A stretch of 64,000 nucleotides of DNA from Hevea brasiliensis (taxonomy: Eukaryota > Streptophyta > Magnoliopsida > Malpighiales > Euphorbiaceae): positions 12,105,100 through 12,169,099 of the forward strand of contig NC_079496.1 of NCBI RefSeq assembly GCF_030052815.1. Reading direction: 5' to 3'. A program made the translations under genes and the position numbers. The notes under the pieces are model-generated. The model was not told the DNA's origin. It saw nothing but the letters and a program-made list of their open reading frames with translations, and made no database searches. Positions 37,438-48,844 of the stretch are shown here, in pieces (positions within the stretch are counted from its first letter, which is position 1; each line of letters starts with the position of its first letter).

Positions 37438-38742
37438 ATCCTGCGCAGTGTGTGCGTAGGTTAAGATTACAGAAATTTGCTGACTGCTATAGATGAATGA
37501 AAATGGAAGACGAAAATGCTGGCATATCACAAGAGAGAGTGAGGGATTTTTGAATCTACAAATACAATGCCCTTTCTTGAAAAATTTTTGAATGAAAATC
37601 TTCAAATTAAAAAATAAAAAAAAATATATTTATTACGCAATCAATATATGTACGTATATATAAATATATAGAATTAAATGTGTATTCAATATCAGTTTAA
37701 TTTTATATAAAAAAAATATATATAGTTTTTTAAATGATACGAAAACGAGTTTAATAAGTGTTATAATAAATATTTATATTAATATGTATATAAAATTAAT
37801 TAAAATAAATATATAATATATAATTTTATATATAAATATTTAATTTAATGAATCCATTTACAATAAAAATAATGATGGTCGCACAACATAATTTTTTATT
37901 TTTAATTTGATATTTTTTATTAAAAAATTAATTTATCAGAAAATAATTTTTTTCAAACACACCAGAAAAGGAGGCTTCCTAACCTCTAATTCTCACAATC
38001 CACTACAATAATAATATATTATTATTTTTTATTAAAAAATTAATTTATTTTTTTATGTATTTAAAAATTTAAATATTATAATTATAAAGCTAAAAAAATT
38101 TAACTATTATTAAAAATTATATTTAAAATTTTTGTTTTTAACTTATAATTTATTTTTAATAAAATTTAAATATTATAACTAGAATGCTAAAAAAATATTT
38201 AAATATTATTAAGATTATATTTAAAATTTTTGTTTTTAACTTATAATTTTTTTTAATAATTAAATTTATATTATATAATAATAAATAAAAATAAAAAATA
38301 AAAAAATCCCACAAAGAAATCTGATCCGTCCCATTTCTCAATGGAAAAGTTCTATTCTGACCTTGATCTATTGTCGGGGGAAGAGTAGAAGATTGATCAT
38401 CTTCGACATAAATAAATAAACTCGTATACTTGTAGAAAATAATTTTTAATTTTTATTTTCTAAAAAAAATTAATTTTTGAAAGTGAGAGAAAATATAAAT
38501 TTACTTATTAATAATAAAATATAATTTTTTATTTAAAAATAAAAATATTCATATAATTTATAATAAAAAAATAAATTATTATAAAATATATTTAAAAACT
38601 TATTTTACTTTTAACATTTTTAATATGTGTTATTTTTTATAATAAAATGATTATTTTTTATTATAAATAATTTTTTTAAGATAATTATTCAATTATTATT
38701 ATTAAAATAAAATAATAATAATTAATTTGTATAATGTAAGAT
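37438..38742. other. AT-rich flank with a 2-copy tandem repeat
   Basis: Promoter side of the Rab3GAP gene, then very AT-rich DNA up to the retrotransposon nest. At 38063-38152 and 38161-38249 a unit of about 90 bases is repeated (AATTTAAATATTATAA, GCTAAAAAAAT, TTTAAAATTTTTGTTTTTAA in the same order). A 61-codon ORF over it is chance. No gene. Confidence 0.6.
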
Positions 38743-38747
38743 AAAAT

Positions 38748-41419
38748 TGTCATGACTCAAACTATGGGTCGGACCGGCGCTAAGACTTGAGTCAGCCTAA
38801 AGCCCCTGAGGCCTATAGTAAGCCTAACTATTCCTCAACCCAATCTTAAGGCCCATTTGGGCCCAATTTCAAGAATTCAACTGGACAGAGTCCGGCCATA
38901 AAATGGACCGTTCAACGAGGAGTTTTTAACTCGTTCGACCTGTAAACACAATATATAATAAATTGGTGAACTCAGCTCACACTCTACACACTCATAATAT
39001 CATAAAATCCAATGGGAGCTCAGCTCCCTCATCCCATCCAGTCATGCATACAATTAATAATTTTACACATCTAACATAACTTTTATAATACAGATTCAAA
39101 ATAAAAATAAGTACTTCTAATACATGTGGAGTCTAAAATTTAACTCAATTGTACAAAATACATTAAATATTATTAATAGACTTGCAAAGAAGAAGAGCAG
39201 GTTGGCCAAAACAAATAATCCTCCTGTAGCCTGGAAAAATAGATGAACATGAGTGAAAGTTCGACTCAGAGAGTAAAATACCAATTTTAACCATAATCTC
39301 TATAGCTATCTAAAGCTAATGCACCCTGTGGAGTGAAATGCAATATCGTCGTAATAGCAAAAAGGCAAATTGGAGCACTCATATACCTAATACTGTCAAG
39401 CAATATATATATGGGAGTTGATCCCCTACACAGCCCTCTTAATCCAACCTCTGCCAGTGAGTGTCTCTCAAGCCGGACTTTCGCTTAATAAACCAAATGC
39501 GGGGTCCCAACAAGTGTCTCTCAAGCCGTGTCTACCCCGACTTATCCATAAAGAACCAGGTCCCAGCGATTGTCTCTCAAGCCATGTCTACCCATTTTGT
39601 CCATATCCAATACCATATCACACACACGCCAACGCAGAAACACTGCTCCAAATTACCACAACCAACATCCATAATACTTCATGAATTTAAAATGTAATAT
39701 AAATCATGCATAGTATTTAACTACATAGATATATATTTATAAGTGATGCATGGGCATGCTTAAATATATAATAATATCGAAATTACAATTAAAATTAATA
39801 TTTTACTCAAAGACTTAACTGAAGTCACTGCGGCGGCTAAGCGGAGGAGGAATGCTGTCCCGGCTCACCTGACAATTTTATAGCAATTATTTTATATATT
39901 TGACTTGATACAAGCTTGAAAAAAACCAAAGACACCCTAAGTTGTGCCGAAAATCCAGTAGAGTCTCCCCTATACCTAGGACCTACCCAACCTGCAAAAG
40001 GGCTCAAAATACACTTCTATATCCACAAATCTCACATCCATAACTCAATCACATCACATGGCCCCTCCTGGGCCCATCCAAACAATCAACAATCATAATG
40101 TGAAAAATTACAGTTTAGTCCTTATAATTAACCCCTTTTGCAAAAACTACTCATATGAGCTCTAAAAATTCTAAAACTTTGCCCTGCGGTCCTTAGCAAT
40201 ATTACTAAGCTAATGCAAAAGGAATTATAATTTTCTAAGCTATCATGAATATTTTATAGATTTTTAATCGAATTCAAGCACTAGATAATTAAGAAAAAGT
40301 AAGGTTTGGGTTTACCTATGCCGATTCTGACCCTAGAGTTGCGTTTGGGATATCTAAAAACGGTGGGATAGCCTATAACCTCGATTCAATTCGGAGACTT
40401 TTTTAGTAGCCTGTCTGCCCGGCCCAAAATTACAGACCCGAGCAACTGTTGAATTTTCGTGAATTGAAAGTACCTAAGCAAAGCCCACAACATGAGGGTT
40501 AGTATATAATTTTTATGGAATTTTCTAAGCTCATTTAATGCTTGAAAAAACACTGTTAAGTCTCGTAGGACCCACAGAAAAACGGTGTCAGAAAAATTTG
40601 AAATGGGTATTACCGCGAAACTCTCGACGAGTGGAGCACTCCGGTACTCTCAGATTTTTGGTAGGGTTTACGATTTTCGAGAAATCTAGCTCGAAAGTTA
40701 AAATGGGTAAAACTTTTCGATTAAAAATTGGACAAATCGCTCAATGAATTTTGGTGTTCTTAGTGTCTATGGAAAACTCTCGAGGTGTAGATGGGTTTTG
40801 ACACAAGACCCAGTCCAATCGGTGGCCGAATTGTCGAAATTTTGGTCGGGAAGGCGAAACTGCGCTCGCGCGCTAGGTGGGTTTCACGCGACGTTTTTGG
40901 AGGCCTGGAGGCTTGCTGGCTGCAAGGGAGGGGCGGGGGAGGTGCGGCAGCGACCTGGGGAGGCTGGGGCAATGGTTGGCCGGCGAGGGTCGGAGGGAGG
41001 AGAGAGAAAACGAGAAGAGAAGGGGAGAGGTCGGGATGCGAGGGGGAAGGGGAAGGAAAAAAGGAAAGGGCCGGTCCGATTCGACCAGTCGGAACCGATC
41101 AGGTTCGATTTTACAGGTCCGATTCAAGATACAAAAATTTAAATTTTTACTCTACCTTTGGACAAAAAACGAGGCCCAAAAATTTCAAAAAAATTTTAGA
41201 AGACTCAGAAAAATTCATAGAGTCCATATATATTTTTAGTTTTGTCACATGATCTTTAAATTAATTTTTAAAAATCATCAAAGTTTTATATTTTTAAAAA
41301 ATCGAACCTGATTTATAAAATCCAAAAAAATTTCAAATAATTTCCTAAAATTTAAATAAAATAAAATATTAATATCTACCTATAAAATAATTAATTTAAA
41401 AAAAATTAGGGGTGTTACA
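38748..41419 (-). repeat. 3' LTR of family B element (left end)
   Basis: 2672 bases; plus strand starts TGTCATGACTC and ends GGTGTTACA. About 1.7 kb corresponds loosely to family A LTRs; an extra segment of about 0.9 kb (40500-41400) on the element's 5' side includes a GC-rich, purine/pyrimidine-biased block at 40880-41110. ORFs of 70-153 codons overlap there on both strands. Confidence 0.93.
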
Positions 41420-41433
41420 TTCTTCCCCCCTTA
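41420..41433 (-). other. Polypurine tract of family B element
   Basis: Plus strand TTCTTCCCCCCTTA, that is TAAGGGGGGAAGAA in element sense, directly against the LTR; the same tract as in family A. Confidence 0.85.
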
Positions 41434-41551
41434 CAGAAAATTTGTCCTCAAATTTTACACAAGACAGAATAAAATATCAGAATTATACATTGAATAAATA
41501 AGGGTATTTGCTACGCATGTCCTGCTCTAATTCCCAGGTGCACTCTTCCAC

Positions 41552-44500
41552 TTACTGGCTCCTCCACAAAACCTTAACCATAGGGATTTGTTTTGATCTT
41601 AGCTGCCTCACTTGGTAGTCCACTATGGCTACAGGTTGCTCCTCAAACGCCAAGTCTTCCTTCAGCTCTACTATATCCGGCTGTAACACATGAGAAGGAT
41701 CAGGTATGTATTTCCTGAGTATGGAGATGTGAAATACAGGATGAACATGAGAAAGGTTGGGTGGTAACTCCAACCGATAGGCAACTGCTCCAACTCTATC
41801 AATAATCTCAAAAGGTCCAATATACTGAGGTGCCAACTTACCCTTTTTTCCAAATCTCATGACTCCCTTCATCGGAGAAACCTTCAGAAATACGTAATCG
41901 CCTACTGCAAACTCTACATCCCTCCGTCTAGGATCTGCATAACTCTTCTGCCTATTGAAAGCTGTTTTCAATCGTTCCCTGATTAAAGGAACTATCTCTG
42001 AAGTGTACTGCACTAAGTCTGCATTATGCACCTTCGCTTCTCCCATTTCTGTCCAACACAGAGGAAACCTACACTTTCTGCCATATAGCGCCTCATAGGG
42101 TGCCATCCTGATGCTGGAACAATAACTGTTGTTGTAGGCAAACTCCACCAAGGGTAGCTGATCATCCCATTAATCTCCAAAATCCAAAATACACATGCGA
42201 AGCATGTTTTTCAGTGTTTGGATTGTCCTTTTGGACTGCTTGTCTGTCTGAGGGTGGAAGGCAGTACTAAAGTTTAATTGCGTGCCAAGTGCCTCTTGCA
42301 GCTTTCTCCAAAACCTAGAAGTGAACTAGGACCCTCTGTTATATATTATGGAAGCAGGAACTCCATGCAATCTGACTATTTCTCGAACATAGAGCTGGGT
42401 GTACTGTGCAACAGAATATGTGATTTTCATAGGCAAGAAATGAGCTGATTTAGTCATACGATCTATAATTACCCATATCGAATCATATCCCTATGTGGTA
42501 TGAGGTAACCCAGTTACAAAATCTATAGTAATTATTTCCCACTTCCATTCTGGGATAGGGAGCTCTTGCAGCTTCCCTGACGGCCTTTGGTGTTCAAACT
42601 TCACCTTCTGACAAGTCAAGCACTTGGACACAAAGTCTACTATGTCTCTTTTCATGTCATTACACCAGTAGCTATCTTTCACATCATGGTATATCTTGGT
42701 GGAACTTGGGTGGACATTGTACAGTGTATAGTGTGCCTCTCACATGATTTCATTCCTGAGATTGTCCACGTCAGGCACACATATCCTTGAACCTTGCATA
42801 AGAGTGCCATCATTGGCAAATCCAAACTCACCACCTTCACCCTGCTGTTCTCTTTCTATAATCTTCATCAATTGTGGGTCTTTTTGCTAATAAACTCTGA
42901 TTCTGTCTTGCAGGTCTGGTCTCACTGAAAAATGGGCCAATAATACCCCCTCATCTGAAATATTTAAGATTAGACTTTGATCCATCAACTCATGTACTTT
43001 CTGAATCAACGGTTTCTTCTCCGCTGATAAGTGTGCCAAGCTGCCAGAAGATTTTATGCTTAAAGCATCTGCTACTACATTGGCCTTCCCAGGGTGGTAT
43101 TGGATGGTATAATCATAGTCCTTCAGAAGCTCCATCCACCTATTTTGTTTCAAATTAAAATCCCTCTGTTGGAAGATGTACTTCAAACTATTGTGGTTAG
43201 TGTATATCTCGTACACTTCACCATACAGGTAGTGTCTCCAGATCTTTAGTGCAAAGACTACAGCCGCCATTTCCAAATTATTAGTGGGGTAATTCTGCTC
43301 ATGTCTCTTTAGCTGTGTTGAAGCATAAGCCACTACTTTTCCATGCTGCATCAAAACACACACTAAGCCAATTCTGGAGGCATCACAGTACACGGTATAC
43401 CCTTCACCACTCATTGGTAATGTCAACACAGGGGCTGTAGTTAGACATTCCTTAAGCTTCTGGAAGCTTTCCTCATAATCATCCGTCCAAATGAATGGAA
43501 CATTATTTCGAGTTAACTTAGTTAGGGGAGCTGCTATCCTAGAGAAATTCTACACAAAACACTTATAGTAGCCAGCTAGGCCTAGAAAACTTCGCACCTC
43601 AGTGACTGTTGTAGGCCTAAGCCAATCAGTTACCACCTCAATTTTCTTGGGATCCACTTGAATGCCTTCACTAGAAACCACATGTCCCAAGAATGAGATG
43701 CTTTCTAGCCAAAATTCACATTTTGAAAATTTGGCATATATACCATCCTCAAATGCCACACATATTCTTCCTCAGTCCGAGAGTATACCAAAATGTCATC
43801 TATGAATACGATGACAAAACGGTCCAGGAATGGCCAAAACACCCTGTTCATCAAGTCTATGAAGGCCGCTGGTGCATTAGTGAGTCCAAAAGACATCACC
43901 AAGAACTCATAATGACTATATCTTGTCCTGAATGCTGTCTTGGGCACATCCTCATTCCTGATTCTCAACTGATGGTAGCCTGATCGTAGGTCTATTTTGG
44001 AAAAGAATCTAGCTCCTTGGAGCTGATCAAACAGATCATCGATCTGAGGTAGTGGATACTTGTTCTTCACGGTCACCTTGTTCAGCTGTCTATAATCAAT
44101 ACACAACCTCAATGACCCATCTTTCTTTCTCACAAATAGAACAGGAGCGCCCCAAGGTGAAGTGCTTGGACGTATGAAACCCTTATCCAAAAGCTCCTAT
44201 AGTTGCTTCTTTAGCTTTTTCAATTCTGCTGGTGCCATCCTATAAGGCGGCATTGATATGGGGTTGTACCCGGCACAACGTCAATGCAGAACTCTATTTC
44301 CCTTTCTGGTGGTAACCCTAGAAGCTCCTCAGGGCAGACATCCATAAATTCTCTGACAACAGGAATATTTTTAATGTTAACATCTTCTACAGATGTATCT
44401 CTCACTAATGCCAAATACCCTTGATATCCACGCCTCAATATTTTTTTAGCACTAATTACTGACACCAAGTTATATGGAGCTACACTCCTGTCACCATCAA

Positions 44501-44842
44501 AGCTAAACTCTTCTACACTAGATATATGAAAGTACACCCTTTTGTTCCTGCAGTCTAAAGTGGCATAATGAGTTGCCAACCAATCCATTCCCAAAATTAC
44601 ATCAAAATCCATTACTAGTAGAGGAACCAAGTCTGCTGGGAGGACCCTTCCATCCACTACCACTGGGCTACCCGGAAAATCATATCCACATTTATGTTAT
44701 CACTAAGAGGGGTAGCTACAAACAAAGGGCATTCTAAAGTTATAGGGTTCCTACCCAATCTCATGGCAAAAACTGGGGAGACAAATGAGTGCGTAGCACC
44801 CGGATCTATAAAACACGAGCCTCATAGGAACAAAATAGAAGA
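41552..44842 (-). pseudogene. Ty3/gypsy pol remnant: protease, reverse transcriptase, RNase H, integrase (family B)
   Basis: On the minus strand from right to left. Protease near 44840-44480 (DPGATHSF near 44800, where DSGATHSF is usual; VILGMDWL). Reverse transcriptase 44190-43550 ([47 protein letters not shown] with the FIDD active site, then a frameshift near 43750 before the FLGHVVS block). RNase H 43429-42970 ([35 protein letters not shown]). Integrase 42790-41552 (HHCC knuckle with [12 protein letters not shown], a core broken by stops at about 42330 and 42490, and the C-terminal [19 protein letters not shown] module). At least four stops or frame changes; not functional. The integrase closely matches that of the element at 8441-10350. 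Confidence 0.92.
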
Positions 44843-44846
44843 ATAC

Positions 44847-46596
44847 TGTAACACCCCTGATTTTTATATATTATTATTGGGCTTCGTGTAGGTATCCTCA
44901 ATTCGAGGAAATTCGACAATTGTCCGGATCTGTGAATTTCCGGCGAACGGACCATCTTTGGAAAAGTCTCGAATTGGATCGAGGTTTTGGCTACCCCACC
45001 ATTGTCGGGCATCCGGCGCATTCGAAGTCGGAATCGGCAAGGTAAACCGAACCTTGCTTTTCGTAATTTTCTAGTGCTTAAATAGGATTAAAAATCCATA
45101 AAATATTCGTGGTAGCTTAGAAAATTACGATTCTTTTGCAATAGCTTAGTAATATTTCTAAGGACGCGGGGCGAGTTTTATAATTTTTAGAGCTTATTTG
45201 AGCAGTTTTTGCAAAAATGATCAATTATAAGGACTAAATTAAAATTTTACATATTGTGATGAATGATTGATTTGATGGGCCCAGGAGGGGCTGTGTGATG
45301 TGATTGAGTTGTGGATATATGGATTGTGGATATATGGATTGTGGATATAGAAGTGTGTTTTGAGCCCTTTTGCAGGTTGGGTAGGTCCTAGGTATAGGGG
45401 AGACTCTGCCGGATTTTCGGCACGACTTAGGACGTATTGGTCTTTTTCTTTGTTTGTATTGAGTCAAATTTATTAAATGATTGTAATAAAATTGTCGTGG
45501 TAGAGACGACCTTCTTCCTCCGCCTAGCCGCCATGATTGTCGTCAGTGCGTGAGTAAAATATTAATTTTAATTGTAATTTCGATATTATTATATGTTCAA
45601 GCATGCCCTTGCATCACTTATATACATATATTTATGTAGTTAAACTCTATGCACGATTTATGTTGCATTCATAACTGTTGATGTGCCATGGATGTTGTTA
45701 TGGTAATTTGGAGCAGTGTGCGTGCGTTGGCGTGCGTGTGATGTGGTGTGGACTATGGATAGGACGAGGTAGTCGCGGCTTGAGTAATTCGCTGGGACCC
45801 GATCCTTCGAGGGGTAGTCACGGCTTGAGTAATTCGCTGGGACCCTCGATTTGGTTATTAAGTGGAAGTCCGAGCTGAGTAATTCGCTGGCACCAGATTG
45901 GATTTAAGAGAACTGTATAGGGGATCAGCTCCCATATATTATGATTGATACTACAGGGTGTGTGAGTGTGGAACCAAATTACCTTTTTGATGCTATGATG
46001 TGAATTTATTGCTGATGTTGCATTTCATTCCACAGGTTGCATTAGTTTTAGATAGTTATAGAGATTATGGTTAAAATTGATATTTTACTCTGAAGTCGAA
46101 GCTCCTCTGTTCAATATTTTTCCAGGCCACAGGAGGATATTTTTGAGGTTAACCTGCTTCCTTTCCTCGCAGGTTGTTTATCAATGTTTGTGTAATTTTA
46201 TTAACTCCTAGAATTTCCACATGTGTTAGAAGTATTTATTTGATTTTGGTCTGTAAACTAAATTATTATTGTGGACCTGTAAAATTATTATATGCATGTT
46301 TGATGGACTGGATGAGGGAGCTGAGCTCCCATTTATCTTTATGATGATATGAGTATGTGGAGGGTGAGCTGAGCTCCCCAATGGATTGTTTATTGTGTTT
46401 ACAGGTCGGGTGAGTCAAAAACTCCCCGTTAAAAGGTTCACTTTATGGCCGGACTCTGTCCGGTTGTTTTCTTGAAATTGGGCCCAAATGGGCCTTTGAA
46501 TTGGGTTAATGAATAGTTAGGCTTACTACGGGCCTCGGGGGCTTTAGGCTGGCCCAGGTCCTAGTGCCGGTCCCGCCCATAGGTTGGGTCGTGACA
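44847..46596 (+). mobile_element. Solo LTR of family A inserted in the family B element
   Basis: 1750 bases, TGTAACACCC to GTCGTGACA, plus strand, closely matching 3332-5067 and 10429-12167. Perfect target duplication AATAC at 44842-44846 and 46597-46601. No internal region remains, so it is the product of LTR-LTR recombination. It splits the gag/protease reading region of the outer element; the flanking translations (ending ASNPVVAG on one side and starting before DPGATHSF on the other) rejoin in order once it is removed. Confidence 0.95.
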
Positions 46597-46601
46597 AATA
46601 C

Positions 46602-47975
46602 CTGCCACAACTGGATTGGAAGCCTGAGCATCCTGGTGGGTCAAGGTGAAAACCCGAGCTTGACCTCTACCCTGCATTGTAGAACCCTAAAATTGACTTC
46701 TACCTCCTGACCTGCCTCCAAATCCATGTCCTCCTTGTCATCGGTCCTGTTGGCCACTGAACTGACTGTCTGCCATGCTGGAAGCATCATGATACAATTG
46801 ACGAGGAACATTTGGAATAGAACCCTCTGATCCCATCTGTGGCTCACTGAATACTGGACATTCTCTAGCAAAGTGACTCGGCTGGCCACATCGGAAATAT
46901 ACTCCCGAACCCATCATTCAAGGTCCTAAATGTCCTCTTTCACACTGCGTGCAAGGTGCCAAGGAGGATTCTGAACCAGACCTAGAACTGCTGTAACCCA
47001 AACTGTGACTACCCTGGTCTGAATCCTCAAGATTTGTGTTTAAAATCACCCTTCTTGTTGCTTCTACCTCTTCCTCTGTAATGACTTTGGCCGCCACTAT
47101 CCGTGGTACCCATGTAGGGAACACTTAAAGAACCTTCTATTCTATTCTTCTTTGCCCTTCCACTGTCATCTCCTGTATAACTGATTTCAATCTGTCGGGC
47201 TCGATCAACTATCACATCAAAAGACTGATCAGACATCATGGCCAGGTTTGCATACCTCCTGTCCAGCCCCTTTAGGAACCCCTTTACCTTCATACTTTTT
47301 GTAGCCACTGCTGTAGGGGCATACCTGCTCAATTTCAAAAATTCTATAGCATATTCATCTACAGATCTACCATTTTGCCTTAAGGCCTAAAAAACCCATT
47401 GCTTTTGATCTCTGAAGCTTTCTGGCACAAACTTGTTGATGAATAGTTCCACAAACTGGGTCTAAGATAATTCCTCAATACGAGATGGTACGTAGTCTGT
47501 CATCCACTACCTTGGCACTAGTCCCAATACATGTTGTACACACTCTACCAATCTCCTGTCAATTAACTGCAGTTCCACTCCTGCCTGTTTATAGGAGTCC
47601 AAAAATCAGTAAGCATCATTAGTCACATCATAAGCACTGGGCACTAACTTTTTAAAATTAATTATTTGTTTGTAAGGTTCCCCTTTTGGTGCGGTGGGCT
47701 GCTGCTGGTGGGGAGGGTGGACCATATACTGTGCCATCCTATTGATGGTTCTCTGAAATTCGGCTAAGGTAGTTGCCATTGGGTCCATGGGACCCTGGGC
47801 CATAAAGACTGATTCTGAACTGATAGCAGCTGCTCTTCTACTTGAGCAGCTCTAGGTCTCCTACCTTGCCTCCTCGGGGCAAGCGCCTCATCTTGTGCTG
47901 ACACCTTGTCTAGCACATTCCATTATGGTGCAGTGGCAACTCTCCTGCTTCTATGCGTTTTCCTGAAATTTAGCA
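46602..47975 (-). pseudogene. Ty3/gypsy gag remnant (family B)
   Basis: On the minus strand. An N-terminal stretch at about 47930-47810 (RRPRAAQVEEQLL) is followed by the MAQYMVHPPHQQQPTAP region, then capsid-like pieces at 47640-47030 (VDRARQIEISYTGDDSG) and a CCHC zinc knuckle at about 46850-46900 (CGQPSHFAREC), then a Gly/Gln/Arg-rich tail (GRGQARVFTLTHQDAQ) that normally leads into the protease. Interrupted by stops and frameshifts. Confidence 0.85.
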
Positions 47976-48170
47976 GCATTAGCCCACAAAATTCAAAACG
48001 GCATGTTACACAGATCTATAAACTCATATTTACACACAATTATACAAAGTAGAAACTAGAAGCAAAGATGACAATGCAAGGATGAATGTGGATCCTATTC
48101 TCCGCATGTGACTCCTATTAGACTCTTTTCAACACTTTAGACAAATATTCCCTATGAATTTGGACCCTAA

Positions 48171-48182
48171 GCTCTGATACCA
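48171..48182 (-). other. Primer-binding site of family B element
   Basis: Plus strand GCTCTGATACCA, that is TGGTATCAGAGC in element sense, 4 bases from the LTR. Same initiator-Met tRNA type as family A. Confidence 0.9.
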
Positions 48183-48844
48183 TATTTGTCACGACCCAAC
48201 CTATGGGTCGGATTGGCACTAGGACCTGGGCCAACCTAAAGCCCCCGAGGCCCGTAGTAAGCCTAACTATTCCTTAACCCAATCCTAAGGCCCATTTGGG
48301 CTCAATTTGAAGAATTCAACCGGATAGAGTTCGGCCATAAAATGGACCATTCAACGGGGAGTTTTTGACTCGCTCGACCTGTAAACACAATATATAATAA
48401 ATTGGGGAACTAAACTCACCCTCCACATACTCATAATATCATAAAGTCCAATGGGATCTCAGCTCCCTCATCCCATCCAGTCATGCATGTAATTAATAAT
48501 TTTACACATCCAACATAACTTTTATAATATAGGCCCAAAATAAAAATAAGTACTTCTAACACATGCGAAGTCTAAAATTTAACTCAATTATATAAAATAC
48601 ATTAAATATTATTAATGGACCTGCGAAGAAGAAGAGCAGGTTAGCCATAACAAATAATCCTCCTGTAGCCTGGAAAAATAGATGAACAGAAGTGAGCGTT
48701 CGACTCAAAGAGTAAAATACCAATTTTAACCATAATCTCTATAGCTATCTAAAGCTAATGCACCTTGTAGAGTGAAATGCAACATCGTCATAATTTTCAT
48801 ACAACTCATATCATAACAGCAAAAAAGGCAAATTTGGAGCACTC

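Noticed and set aside
44806..45467. ORFs of 65-77 codons at the LTR starts (also 3733-4023 and 10823-11041)
   Set aside because: The same chance frame repeated in each family A LTR copy, with no start context and no selection visible; they are LTR sequence.
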